DNA of 64,000 bases from Karalla daura (lineage: Eukaryota; Chordata; Actinopteri; Chaetodontiformes; Leiognathidae), in the NCBI GenBank assembly GCA_029224185.1, contig CM055207.1, positions 14,525,791 to 14,589,790 of the forward strand, given 5' to 3'. Position 1 is the stretch's first letter. Every line of letters starts with the position of its first letter. Positions 1 through 11,510 of the stretch are shown here, one piece after another. Both the position numbers and the translations under genes were made by a program. The notes below the pieces were generated by a model that made no database searches, was not told the origin of the DNA, and worked only from the letters and a program-made list of their open reading frames with translations.

Positions 1-29
1 GGCCGGAATCCCGACCCCGAGCGAGCGAG

Positions 30-48
30 CCCAAACCCTCGATTTGGG
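30..48. other. Short dyad CCCAAA / TTTGGG in each monomer
   Basis: Six-base arms CCCAAA (30-35) and TTTGGG (43-48) flank a 7-base spacer. Most copies in the window keep both arms intact. Exceptions include a T-to-C change that makes GATCTGG near 51023, 56690, 59698, 60759, 61290, 62350 and 63413, and a C-to-T change at 61986 and 63048. It could form a small hairpin in single-stranded DNA or RNA. A function is not shown. Confidence 0.6.
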
Positions 49-50
49 GT

Positions 51-81
51 GTGAGCCGCCTCCGGGGTGGCCCACGCTCAC
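51..81. other. Dyad GTGAGC / GCTCAC in each monomer
   Basis: Six-base arms GTGAGC (51-56) and GCTCAC (76-81) are separated by 19 bases. The spacer contains CCGGGGTGG (62-70), which is itself the exact reverse complement of CCACCCCGG at 157-165 in the same monomer, so two dyads interlock here. A G-to-C change makes the left arm GTGACC at 42892, 45901, 62009, 62540 and 63071. The T and C variants at position 67 (GGGTTGG, GGGCTGG) reduce the longer-range 9-bp match to 8 of 9. Confidence 0.55.
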
Positions 82-149
82 TGGAAAAAGCAATCCCGAG
101 GCCGGCTGTGGTCCAGGAGCTGAGATATTAAACCTCGCCGAAAGTGAAA

Positions 150-177
150 AAAACGACCACCCCGGACCTGTCGTTTT
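150..177. other. 28-bp interrupted palindrome, present in nearly every monomer
   Basis: The left arm AAAACGAC (150-157) is the exact reverse complement of the right arm GTCGTTTT (170-177). The 12-base spacer between them has CCGG (162-165) exactly on the dyad axis, so 20 of 28 positions are symmetric. The element recurs every 177 bp and is among the least variable parts of the unit. The main exceptions are the A-to-C change at position 156 in five monomers (9896, 11489, 14144, 23882, 24413) and five one-base losses (four of them in the spacer C run). Dyads of this size are typical of dimeric DNA-binding sites or cruciform-prone DNA. No protein can be named from sequence alone. Confidence 0.8.
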
Positions 178-531
178 GGCCGGAATCCCGACCCCGAGCG
201 AGCGAGCCCAAACCCTCGATTTGGGGTGTGAGCCGCCTCCGGGTTGGCCCACGCTCACTGGAAAAAGCAATCCCGAGGCCGGCTGTGGTCCAGGAGCTGA
301 GATATTAAACCTCGCCGAAAGTGAAAAAAACGACCACCCCGGACCTGTCGTTTTGGCCGGAATCCCGACCCCGAGCGAGCGAGCCCAAACCCTCGATTTG
401 GGGTGTGAGCCGCCTCCGGGTTGGCCCACGCTCACTGGAAAAAGCAATCCCGAGGCCGGCTGTGGTCCAGGAGCTGAGATATTAAACCTCGCCGAAAGTG
501 AAAAAAACGACCACCCCGGACCTGTCGTTTT

Positions 532-3500
532 GGCCGGAATCCCGACCCCGAGCGAGCGAGCCCAAACCCTCGATTTGGGGTGTGAGCCGCCTCCGGGGTG
601 GCCCACGCTCACTGGAAAAAGCAATCCCGAGGCCGGCTGTGGTCCCAGAGCTGAGATATTAACACACGCCGAAAGTGAAAAAAACGACCACCCCGGACCT
701 GTCGTTTTGGCCGGAATCCCGACCCCGAGCGAGCGAGCCCAAACCCTCGATTTGGGGTGTGAGCCGCCTCCGGGGTGGCCCACGCTCACTGGAAAAAGCA
801 ATCCCGAGGCCGGCTGTGGTCCCAGAGCTGAGATATTAACACACGCCGAAAGTGAAAAAAACGACCACCCCGGACCTGTCGTTTTGGCCGGAATCCCGAC
901 CCCGAGCGAGCGAGCCCAAACCCTCGATTTGGGGTGTGAGCCGCCTCCGGGGTGGCCCACGCTCACTGGAAAAAGCAATCCCGAGGCCGGCTGTGGTCCA
1001 GGAGCTGAGATATTAAACCTCGCCGAAAGTGAAAAAAACGACCACCCCGGACCTGTCGTTTTGGCCGGAATCCCGACCCCGAGCGAGCGAGCCCAAACCC
1101 TCGATTTGGGGTGTGAGCCGCCTCCGGGGTGGCCCACGCTCACTGGAAAAAGCAATCCCGAGGCCGGCTGTGGTCCCAGAGCTGAGATATTAACACACGC
1201 CGAAAGTGAAAAAAACGACCACCCCGGACCTGTCGTTTTGGCCGGAATCCCGACCCCGAGCGAGCGAGCCCAAACCCTCGATTTGGGGTGTGAGCCGCCT
1301 CCGGGGTGGCCCACGCTCACTGGAGAAAGCAATCCCGAGGCCGGCTGTGGTCCCGGAGCTGAGATATTAACACACGCCGAAAGTGAAAAAAACGACCACC
1401 CCGGACCTGTCGTTTTGGCCGGAATCCCGACCCCGAGCGAGCGAGCCCAAACCCTCGATTTGGGGTGTGAGCCGCCTCCGGGGTGGCCCACGCTCACTGG
1501 AAAAAGCAATCCCGAGGCCGGCTGTGGTCCAGGAGCTGAGATATTAAACCTCGCCGAAAGTGAAAAAAACGACCACCCCGGACCTGTCGTTTTGGCCGGA
1601 ATCCCGACCCCGAGCGAGCGAGCCCAAACCCTCGATTTGGGGTGTGAGCCGCCTCCGGGGTGGCCCACGCTCACTGGAAAAAGCAATCCCGAGGCCGGCT
1701 GTGGTTCCAGAGCTGAGATATTAACACACGCCGAAAGTGAAAAAAACGACCACCCCGGACCTGTCGTTTTGGCCGGAATCCCGACCCCGAGCGAGCGAGC
1801 CCAAACCCTCGATTTGGGGTGTGAGCCGCCTCCGGGCTGGCCCACGCTCACTGGAGAAAGCAATCCCGAGGCCGGCTGTGGTCCCGGAGCTGAGATATTA
1901 ACACACGCCGAAAGTGAAAAAAACGACCACCCCGGACCTGTCGTTTTGGCCGGAATCCCGACCCCGAGCGAGCGAGCCCAAACCCTCGATTTGGGGTGTG
2001 AGCCGCCTCCGGGTTGGCCCACGCTCACTGGAAAAAGCAATCCCGAGGCCGGCTGTGGTCCAGGAGCTGAGATATTAAACCTCGCCGAAAGTGAAAAAAA
2101 CGACCACCCCGGACCTGTCGTTTTGGCCGGAATCCCGACCCCGAGCGAGCGAGCCCAAACCCTCGATTTGGGGTGTGAGCCGCCTCCGGGGTGGCCCACG
2201 CTCACTGGAAAAAGCAATCCCGAGGCCGGCTGTGGTCCCAGAGCTGAGATATTAACACACGCCGAAAGTGAAAAAAACGACCACCCCGGACCTGTCGTTT
2301 TGGCCGGAATCCCGACCCCGAGCGAGCGAGCCCAAACCCTCGATTTGGGGTGTGAGCCGCCTCCGGGGTGGCCCACGCTCACTGGAAAAAGCAATCCCGA
2401 GGCCGGCTGTGGTCCCAGAGCTGAGATATTAACACACGCCGAAAGTGAAAAAAACGACCACCCCGGACCTGTCGTTTTGGCCGGAATCCCGACCCCGAGC
2501 GAGCGAGCCCAAACCCTCGATTTGGGGTGTGAGCCGCCTCCGGGGTGGCCCACGCTCACTGGAAAAAGCAATCCCGAGGCCGGCTGTGGTCCAGGAGCTG
2601 AGATATTAAACCTCGCCGAAAGTGAAAAAAACGACCACCCCGGACCTGTCGTTTTGGCCGGAATCCCGACCCCGAGCGAGCGAGCCCAAACCCTCGATTT
2701 GGGGTGTGAGCCGCCTCCGGGGTGGCCCACGCTCACTGGAAAAAGCAATCCCGAGGCCGGCTGTGGTCCCAGAGCTGAGATATTAACACACGCCGAAAGT
2801 GAAAAAAACGACCACCCCGGACCTGTCGTTTTGGCCGGAATCCCGACCCCGAGCGAGCGAGCCCAAACCCTCGATTTGGGGTGTGAGCCGCCTCCGGGGT
2901 GGCCCACGCTCACTGGAGAAAGCAATCCCGAGGCCGGCTGTGGTCCCGGAGCTGAGATATTAACACACGCCGAAAGTGAAAAAAACGACCACCCCGGACC
3001 TGTCGTTTTGGCCGGAATCCCGACCCCGAGCGAGCGAGCCCAAACCCTCGATTTGGGGTGTGAGCCGCCTCCGGGGTGGCCCACGCTCACTGGAAAAAGC
3101 AATCCCGAGGCCGGCTGTGGTCCAGGAGCTGAGATATTAAACCTCGCCGAAAGTGAAAAAAACGACCACCCCGGACCTGTCGTTTTGGCCGGAATCCCGA
3201 CCCCGAGCGAGCGAGCCCAAACCCTCGATTTGGGGTGTGAGCCGCCTCCGGGGTGGCCCACGCTCACTGGAAAAAGCAATCCCGAGGCCGGCTGTGGTTC
3301 CAGAGCTGAGATATTAACACACGCCGAAAGTGAAAAAAACGACCACCCCGGACCTGTCGTTTTGGCCGGAATCCCGACCCCGAGCGAGCGAGCCCAAACC
3401 CTCGATTTGGGGTGTGAGCCGCCTCCGGGCTGGCCCACGCTCACTGGAGAAAGCAATCCCGAGGCCGGCTGTGGTCCCGGAGCTGAGATATTAACACACG

Positions 3501-3540
3501 CCGAAAGTGAAAAAAACGACCACCCCGGACCTGTCGTTTT
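532..3540 (+). repeat. 9-mer higher-order repeat (1593 bp), two units
   Basis: Monomers 4-12 read B B A B C A b C A, and monomers 13-20 repeat the first eight of these. The rare b monomer, with a C-to-T change giving GTGGTTCCAG, marks the register at 1706 and 3299, exactly 1593 bp (9 x 177) apart. The first unit is 532-2124 and the matching part of the second is 2125-3540. After that the second copy continues with B rather than A, so the boundary is a recombination joint or a partial unit. Confidence 0.85.
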
Positions 3541-6500
3541 GGCCGGAATCCCGACCCCGAGCGAGCGAGCCCAAACCCTCGATTTGGGGTGTGAGCCGCC
3601 TCCGGGGTGGCCCACGCTCACTGGAAAAAGCAATCCCGAGGCCGGCTGTGGTCCCAGAGCTGAGATATTAACACACGCCGAAAGTGAAAAAAACGACCAC
3701 CCCGGACCTGTCGTTTTGGCCGGAATCCCGACCCCGAGCGAGCGAGCCCAAACCCTCGATTTGGGGTGTGAGCCGCCTCCGGGGTGGCCCACGCTCACTG
3801 GAAAAAGCAATCCCGAGGCCGGCTGTGGTCCAGGAGCTGAGATATTAAACCTCGCCGAAAGTGAAAAAAACGACCACCCCGGACCTGTCGTTTTGGCCGG
3901 AATCCCGACCCCGAGCGAGCGAGCCCAAACCCTCGATTTGGGGTGTGAGCCGCCTCCGGGGTGGCCCACGCTCACTGGAAAAAGCAATCCCGAGGCCGGC
4001 TGTGGTCCAGGAGCTGAGATATTAACACACGCCGAAAGTGAAAAAAACGACCACCCCGGACCTGTCGTTTTGGCCGGAATCCCGACCCCGAGCGAGCGAG
4101 CCCAAACCCTCGATTTGGGGTGTGAGCCGCCTCCGGGGTGGCCCACGCTCACTGGAAAAAGCAATCCCGAGGCCGGCTGTGGTCCCAGAGCTGAGATATT
4201 AACACACGCCGAAAGTGAAAAAAACGACCACCCCGGACCTGTCGTTTTGGCCGGAATCCCGACCCCGAGCGAGCGAGCCCAAACCCTCGATTTGGGGTGT
4301 GAGCCGCCTCCGGGTTGGCCCACGCTCACTGGAAAAAGCAATCCCGAGGCCGGCTGTGGTCCAGGAGCTGAGATATTAAACCTCGCCGAAAGTGAAAAAA
4401 AACGACCACCCCGGACCTGTCGTTTTGGCCGGAATCCCGACCCCGAGCGAGCGAGCCCAAACCCTCGATTTGGGGTGTGAGCCGCCTCCGGGGTGGCCCA
4501 CGCTCACTGGAAAAAGCAATCCCGAGGCCGGCTGTGGTCCAGGAGCTGAGATATTAAACCTCGCCGAAAGTGAAAAAAACGACCACCCCGGACCTGTCGT
4601 TTTGGCCGGAATCCCGACCCCGAGCGAGCGAGCCCAAACCCTCGATTTGGGGGTGTGAGCCGCCTCCGGGGTGGCCCACGCTCACTGGAGAAAGCAATCC
4701 CGAGGCCGGCTGTGGTCCCGGAGCTGAGATATTAACACACGCCGAAAGTGAAAAAAACGACCACCCCGGACCTGTCGTTTTGGCCGGAATCCCGACCCCG
4801 AGCGAGCGAGCCCAAACCCTCGATTTGGGGTGTGAGCCGCCTCCGGGTTGGCCCACGCTCACTGGAAAAAGCAATCCCGAGGCCGGCTGTGGTCCAGGAG
4901 CTGAGATATTAAACCTCGCCGAAAGTGAAAAAAACGACCACCCCGGACCTGTCGTTTTGGCCGGAATCCCGACCCCGAGCGAGCGAGCCCAAACCCTCGA
5001 TTTGGGGTGTGAGCCGCCTCCGGGGTGGCCCACGCTCACTGGAAAAAGCAATCCCGAGGCCGGCTGTGGGTCCCAGAGCTGAGATATTAACACACGCCGA
5101 AAGTGAAAAAAACGACCACCCCGGACCTGTCGTTTTGGCCGGAATCCCGACCCCGAGCGAGCGAGCCCAAACCCTCGATTTGGGGTGTGAGCCGCCTCCG
5201 GGGTGGCCCACGCTCACTGGAAAAAGCAATCCCGAGGCCGGCTGTGGTCCCAGAGCTGAGATATTAACACACGCCGAAAGTGAAAAAAACGACCACCCCG
5301 GACCTGTCGTTTTGGCCGGAATCCCGACCCCGAGCGAGCGAGCCCAAACCCTCGATTTGGGGTGTGAGCCGCCTCCGGGGTGGCCCACGCTCACTGGAAA
5401 AAGCAATCCCGAGGCCGGCTGTGGTCCAGGAGCTGAGATATTAAACCTCGCCGAAAGTGAAAAAAACGACCACCCCGGACCTGTCGTTTTGGCCGGAATC
5501 CCGACCCCGAGCGAGCGAGCCCAAACCCTCGATTTGGGGTGTGAGCCGCCTCCGGGGTGGCCCACGCTCACTGGAAAAAGCAATCCCGAGGCCGGCTGTG
5601 GTCCCAGAGCTGAGATATTAACACACGCCGAAAGTGAAAAAAACGACCACCCCGGACCTGTCGTTTTGGCCGGAATCCCGACCCCGAGCGAGCGAGCCCA
5701 AACCCTCGATTTGGGGTGTGAGCCGCCTCCGGGGTGGCCCACGCTCACTGGAGAAAGCAATCCCGAGGCCGGCTGTGGTCCCGGAGCTGAGATATTAACA
5801 CACGCCGAAAGTGAAAAAAACGACCACCCCGGACCTGTCGTTTTGGCCGGAATCCCGACCCCGAGCGAGCGAGCCCAAACCCTCGATTTGGGGTGTGAGC
5901 CGCCTCCGGGGTGGCCCACGCTCACTGGAAAAAGCAATCCCGAGGCCGGCTGTGGTCCAGGAGCTGAGATATTAAACCTCGCCGAAAGTGAAAAAAACGA
6001 CCACCCCGGACCTGTCGTTTTGGCCGGAATCCCGACCCCGAGCGAGCGAGCCCAAACCCTCGATTTGGGGTGTGAGCCGCCTCCGGGGTGGCCCACGCTC
6101 ACTGGAAAAAGCAATCCCGAGGCCGGCTGTGGTTCCAGAGCTGAGATATTAACACACGCCGAAAGTGAAAAAAACGACCACCCCGGACCTGTCGTTTTGG
6201 CCGGAATCCCGACCCCGAGCGAGCGAGCCCAAACCCTCGATTTGGGGTGTGAGCCGCCTCCGGGCTGGCCCACGCTCACTGGAGAAAGCAATCCCGAGGC
6301 CGGCTGTGGTCCCGGAGCTGAGATATTAACACACGCCGAAAGTGAAAAAAACGACCACCCCGGACCTGTCGTTTTGGCCGGAATCCCGACCCCGAGCGAG
6401 CGAGCCCAAACCCTCGATTTGGGGTGTGAGCCGCCTCCGGGGTGGCCCACGCTCACTGGAAAAAGCAATCCCGAGGCCGGCTGTGGTCCCAGAGCTGAGA

Positions 6501-7412
6501 TATTAACACACGCCGAAAGTGAAAAAAACGACCACCCCGGACCTGTCGTTTTGGCCGGAATCCCGACCCCGAGCGAGCGAGCCCAAACCCTCGATTTGGG
6601 GTGTGAGCCGCCTCCGGGGTGGCCCACGCTCACTGGAAAAAGCAATCCCGAGGCCGGCTGTGGTCCAGGAGCTGAGATATTAAACCTCGCCGAAAGTGAA
6701 AAAAACGACCACCCCGGACCTGTCGTTTTGGCCGGAATCCCGACCCCGAGCGAGCGAGCCCAAACCCTCGATTTGGGGTGTGAGCCGCCTCCGGGGTGGC
6801 CCACGCTCACTGGAAAAAGCAATCCCGAGGCCGGCTGTGGTCCAGGAGCTGAGATATTAACACACGCCGAAAGTGAAAAAAAACGACCACCCCGGACCTG
6901 TCGTTTTGGCCGGAATCCCGACCCCGAGCGAGCGAGCCCAAACCCTCGATTTGGGGTGTGAGCCGCCTCCGGGGTGGCCCACGCTCACTGGAAAAAGCAA
7001 TCCCGAGGCCGGCTGTGGTCCCAGAGCTGAGATATTAACACACGCCGAAAGTGAAAAAAACGACCACCCCGGACCTGTCGTTTTGGCCGGAATCCCGACC
7101 CCGAGCGAGCGAGCCCAAACCCTCGATTTGGGGTGTGAGCCGCCTCCGGGTTGGCCCACGCTCACTGGAAAAAGCAATCCCGAGGCCGGCTGTGGTCCAG
7201 GAGCTGAGATATTAAACCTCGCCGAAAGTGAAAAAAAACGACCACCCCGGACCTGTCGTTTTGGCCGGAATCCCGACCCCGAGCGAGCGAGCCCAAACCC
7301 TCGATTTGGGGTGTGAGCCGCCTCCGGGGTGGCCCACGCTCACTGGAAAAAGCAATCCCGAGGCCGGCTGTGGTCCAGGAGCTGAGATATTAAACCTCGC
7401 CGAAAGTGAAAA
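2125..7412 (+). repeat. 16-mer higher-order repeat, two units
   Basis: Monomers 13-26 and 29-42 have the same order: B B A B C A b C B A F B A A. The period is 16 monomers, so units run about 2125-4958 and 4959 onward. The b marker recurs at 3299 and 6134 (2832 bp plus three 1-bp insertions). The second unit also keeps a T at monomer position 67 and an 8-A tract in the same monomer (4395-4402 and 7231-7238), which supports duplication of that block. Monomers 27-28 (C A) differ from 43-44 (A B), so the match is not complete over the full period. Confidence 0.8.
4649..5070 (+). repeat. Monomers with single-G insertions (register shifts)
   Basis: Two 1-bp gains occur close together: a G run of five instead of four at 4649-4653 (GATTTGGGGGTG) and three instead of two at 5068-5070 (CTGTGGGTCC). 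Together with the A insertion at 4395-4402 they shift the register by three bases within 700 bp. No other copy in the window carries these G insertions, so they are private changes or base-calling errors. Confidence 0.85.
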
Positions 7413-8324
7413 AAACGACCACCCCGGACCTGTCGTTTTGGCCGGAATCCCGACCCCGAGCGAGCGAGCCCAAACCCTCGATTTGGGGTGTGAGCCGCCT
7501 CCGGGTTGGCCCACGCTCACTGGAAAAAGCAATCCCGAGGCCGGCTGTGGTCCAGGAGCTGAGATATTAAACCTCGCCGAAAGTGAAAAAAACGACCACC
7601 CCGGACCTGTCGTTTTGGCCGGAATCCCGACCCCGAGCGAGCGAGCCCAAACCCTCGATTTGGGGTGTGAGCCGCCTCCGGGGTGGCCCACGCTCACTGG
7701 AAAAAGCAATCCCGAGGCCGGCTGTGGTCCCAGAGCTGAGATATTAACACACGCCGAAAGTGAAAAAAACGACCACCCCGGACCTGTCGTTTTGGCCGGA
7801 ATCCCGACCCCGAGCGAGCGAGCCCAAACCCTCGATTTGGGGTGTGAGCCGCCTCCGGGGTGGCCCACGCTCACTGGAAAAAGCAATCCCGAGGCCGGCT
7901 GTGGTCCAGGAGCTGAGATATTAAACCTCGCCGAAAGTGAAAAAAACGACCACCCCGGACCTGTCGTTTTGGCCGGAATCCCGACCCCGAGCGAGCGAGC
8001 CCAAACCCTCGATTTGGGGTGTGAGCCGCCTCCGGGGTGGCCCACGCTCACTGGAAAAAGCAATCCCGAGGCCGGCTGTGGTCCCAGAGCTGAGATATTA
8101 ACACACGCCGAAAGTGAAAAAAACGACCACCCCGGACCTGTCGTTTTGGCCGGAATCCCGACCCCGAGCGAGCGAGCCCAAACCCTCGATTTGGGGTGTG
8201 AGCCGCCTCCGGGGTGGCCCACGCTCACTGGAGAAAGCAATCCCGAGGCCGGCTGTGGTCCCGGAGCTGAGATATTAACACACGCCGAAAGTGAAAAAAA
8301 CGACCACCCCGGACCTGTCGTTTT

Positions 8325-11300
8325 GGCCGGAATCCCGACCCCGAGCGAGCGAGCCCAAACCCTCGATTTGGGGTGTGAGCCGCCTCCGGGGTGGCCCACG
8401 CTCACTGGAAAAAGCAATCCCGAGGCCGGCTGTGGTCCCAGAGCTGAGATATTAACACACGCCGAAAGTGAAAAAAACGACCACCCCGGACCTGTCGTTT
8501 TGGCCGGAATCCCGACCCCGAGCGAGCGAGCCCAAACCCTCGATTTGGGGTGTGAGCCGCCTCCGGGGTGGCCCACGCTCACTGGAGAAAGCAATCCCGA
8601 GGCCGGCTGTGGTCCAGGAGCTGAGATATTAAACCTCGCCGAAAGTGAAAAAAACGACCACCCCGGACCTGTCGTTTTGGCCGGAATCCCGACCCGAGCG
8701 AGCGAGCCCAAACCCTCGATTTGGGGTGTGAGCCGCCTCCGGGGTGGCCCACGCTCACTGGAAAAAGCAATCCCGAGGCCGGCTGTGGTCCCAGAGCTGA
8801 GATATTAACACACGCCGAAAGTGAAAAAAACGACCACCCCGGACCTGTCGTTTTGGCCGGAATCCCGACCCCGAGCGAGCGAGCCCAAACCCTCGATTTG
8901 GGGTGTGAGCCGCCTCCGGGGTGGCCCACGCTCACTGGAAAAAGCAATCCCGAGGCCGGCTGTGGTCCAGGAGCTGAGATATTAAACCTCGCCGAAAGTG
9001 AAAAAAACGACCACCCCGGACCTGTCGTTTTGGCCGGAATCCCGACCCCGAGCGAGCGAGCCCAAACCCTCGATTTGGGGTGTGAGCCGCCTCCGGGGTG
9101 GCCCACGCTCACTGGAAAAAGCAATCCCGAGGCCGGCTGTGGTCCCAGAGCTGAGATATTAACACACGCCGAAAGTGAAAAAAACGACCACCCCGGACCT
9201 GTCGTTTTGGCCGGAATCCCGACCCCGAGCGAGCGAGCCCAAACCCTCGATTTGGGGTGTGAGCCGCCTCCGGGGTGGCCCACGCTCACTGGAGAAAGCA
9301 ATCCCGAGGCCGGCTGTGGTCCCGGAGCTGAGATATTAACACACGCCGAAAGTGAAAAAAAACGACCACCCCGGACCTGTCGTTTTGGCCGGAATCCCGA
9401 CCCCGAGCGAGCGAGCCCAAACCCTCGATTTGGGGTGTGAGCCGCCTCCGGGGTGGCCCACGCTCACTGGAAAAAGCAATCCCGAGGCCGGCTGTGGTCC
9501 AGGAGCTGAGATATTAAACCTCGCCGAAAGTGAAAAAAACGACCACCCCGGACCTGTCGTTTTGGCCGGAATCCCGACCCCGAGCGAGCGAGCCCAAACC
9601 CTCGATTTGGGGTGTGAGCCGCCTCCGGGGTGGCCCACGCTCACTGGAGAAAGCAATCCCGAGGCCGGCTGTGGTCCCGGAGCTGAGATATTAACACACG
9701 CCGAAAGTGAAAAAAACGACCACCCCGGACCTGTCGTTTTGGCCGGAATCCCGACCCCGAGCGAGCGAGCCCAAACCCTCGATTTGGGGTGTGAGCCGCC
9801 TCCGGGGTGGCCCACGCTCACTGGAAAAAGCAATCCCGAGGCCGGCTGTGGTCCAGGAGCTGAGATATTAAACCTCGCCGAAAGTGAAAAAAACGCCCAC
9901 CCCGGACCTGTCGTTTTGGCCGGAATCCCGACCCCGAGCGAGCGAGCCCAAACCCTCGATTTGGGGTGTGAGCCGCCTCCGGGGTGGCCCACGCTCACTG
10001 GAAAAAGCAATCCCGAGGCCGGCTGTGGTCCCAGAGCTGAGATATTAACACACGCCGAAAGTGAAAAAAACGACCACCCCGGACCTGTCGTTTTGGCCGG
10101 AATCCCGACCCCGAGCGAGCGAGCCCAAACCCTCGATTTGGGGTGTGAGCCGCCTCCGGGGTGGCCCACGCTCACTGGAGAAAGCAATCCCGAGGCCGGC
10201 TGTGGTCCAGGAGCTGAGATATTAAACCTCGCCGAAAGTGAAAAAAACGACCACCCCGGACCTGTCGTTTTGGCCGGAATCCCGACCCCGAGCGAGCGAG
10301 CCCAAACCCTCGATTTGGGGTGTGAGCCGCCTCCGGGGTGGCCCACGCTCACTGGAAAAAGCAATCCCGAGGCCGGCTGTGGTCCCAGAGCTGAGATATT
10401 AACACACGCCGAAAGTGAAAAAAACGACCACCCCGGACCTGTCGTTTTGGCCGGAATCCCGACCCCGAGCGAGCGAGCCCAAACCCTCGATTTGGGGTGT
10501 GAGCCGCCTCCGGGGTGGCCCACGCTCACTGGAAAAAGCAATCCCGAGGCCGGCTGTGGTCCAGGAGCTGAGATATTAAACCTCGCCGAAAGTGAAAAAA
10601 ACGACCACCCCGGACCTGTCGTTTTGGCCGGAATCCCGACCCCGAGCGAGCGAGCCCAAACCCTCGATTTGGGGTGTGAGCCGCCTCCGGGGTGGCCCAC
10701 GCTCACTGGAAAAAGCAATCCCGAGGCCGGCTGTGGTCCCAGAGCTGAGATATTAACACACGCCGAAAGTGAAAAAAACGACCACCCCGGACCTGTCGTT
10801 TTGGCCGGAATCCCGACCCCGAGCGAGCGAGCCCAAACCCTCGATTTGGGGTGTGAGCCGCCTCCGGGGTGGCCCACGCTCACTGGAGAAAGCAATCCCG
10901 AGGCCGGCTGTGGTCCCGGAGCTGAGATATTAACACACGCCGAAAGTGAAAAAAACGACCACCCCGGACCTGTCGTTTTGGCCGGAATCCCGACCCCGAG
11001 CGAGCGAGCCCAAACCCTCGATTTGGGGTGTGAGCCGCCTCCGGGGTGGCCCACGCTCACTGGAAAAATCAATCCCGAGGCCGGCTGTGGTCCAGGAGCT
11101 GAGATATTAAACCTCGCCGAAAGTGAAAAAAACGACCACCCCGGACCTGTCGTTTTGGCCGGAATCCCGACCCCGAGCGAGCGAGCCCAAACCCTCGATT
11201 TGGGGTGTGAGCCGCCTCCGGGGTGGCCCACGCTCACTGGAAAAAGCAATCCCGAGGCCGGCTGTGGTCCCAGAGCTGAGATATTAACACACGCCGAAAG

Positions 11301-11510
11301 TGAAAAAAACGACCACCCCGGACCTGTCGTTTTGGCCGGAATCCCGACCCCGAGCGAGCGAGCCCAAACCCTCGATTTGGGGTGTGAGCCGCCTCCGGGG
11401 TGGCCCACGCTCACTGGAAAAAGCAATCCCGAGGCCGGCTGTGGTCCAGGAGCTGAGATATTAAACCTCGCCGAAAGTGAAAAAAACGCCCACCCCGGAC
11501 CTGTCGTTTT
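8325..11510 (+). repeat. Second 9-mer higher-order repeat (1593 bp), two units
   Basis: Monomers 48-56 (8325-9917) read B D B A B C A C A, and monomers 57-65 (9918-11510) read B D B A B C A B A. They differ in type only at the eighth place. Both units end in an A monomer with the rare A-to-C change at position 156 (9896 and 11489, 1593 bp apart). The first unit also carries a private C deletion at 8693-8695 and an 8-A tract at 9355-9362. The second has a private G-to-T change at 11069. This is the same period as the 5' HOR with a different monomer order. Confidence 0.8.

Larger units (their letters stand above)
1..177 (+). repeat. Reference monomer (type A) and its internal map
   Basis: This is the first complete copy and serves as the coordinate system for the array. 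Landmarks in order: GGCCGG at 1-6; three tandem GAGC tetramers at 19-30; a CCCAAA / TTTGGG dyad at 30-48; a GTGAGC / GCTCAC dyad at 51-81; CCGGGGTGG at 62-70; an A5 tract at 85-89; the 6-bp palindrome GCCGGC at 101-106; an AT-rich patch GATATTAA at about 124-131; an A7 tract at 147-153; and a 28-bp interrupted palindrome at 150-177 ending in T4. Diagnostic variable sites are 67 (G, T or C), 86 (A or G), 115-116 (AG, CA or CG), and 132, 133 and 135. The unit length is near one nucleosome plus linker. The common monomer contains no ATG on either strand. Confidence 0.95.

Noticed and set aside
19..30. GAGC tetranucleotide microsatellite
   Set aside because: There are only three units, and the copy number is the same in the monomers I compared, so it is a fixed part of the monomer rather than an expanding microsatellite.
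124..131. TATA-like promoter element (GATATTAA)
   Set aside because: It is a weak match with no associated start signals, present in every monomer. Nothing else supports transcription initiation.
150..177. Rho-independent terminator (inverted repeat followed by T4)
   Set aside because: The T4 belongs to the palindrome arm, the spacer is long, and the element recurs in every monomer of what looks like eukaryotic satellite DNA.
161..177. CENP-B box
   Set aside because: The closest match, CCCCGGACCTGTCGTTT against the reverse complement of the core consensus, agrees at only 6 of 9 required positions. No better site was found on either strand of the consensus.
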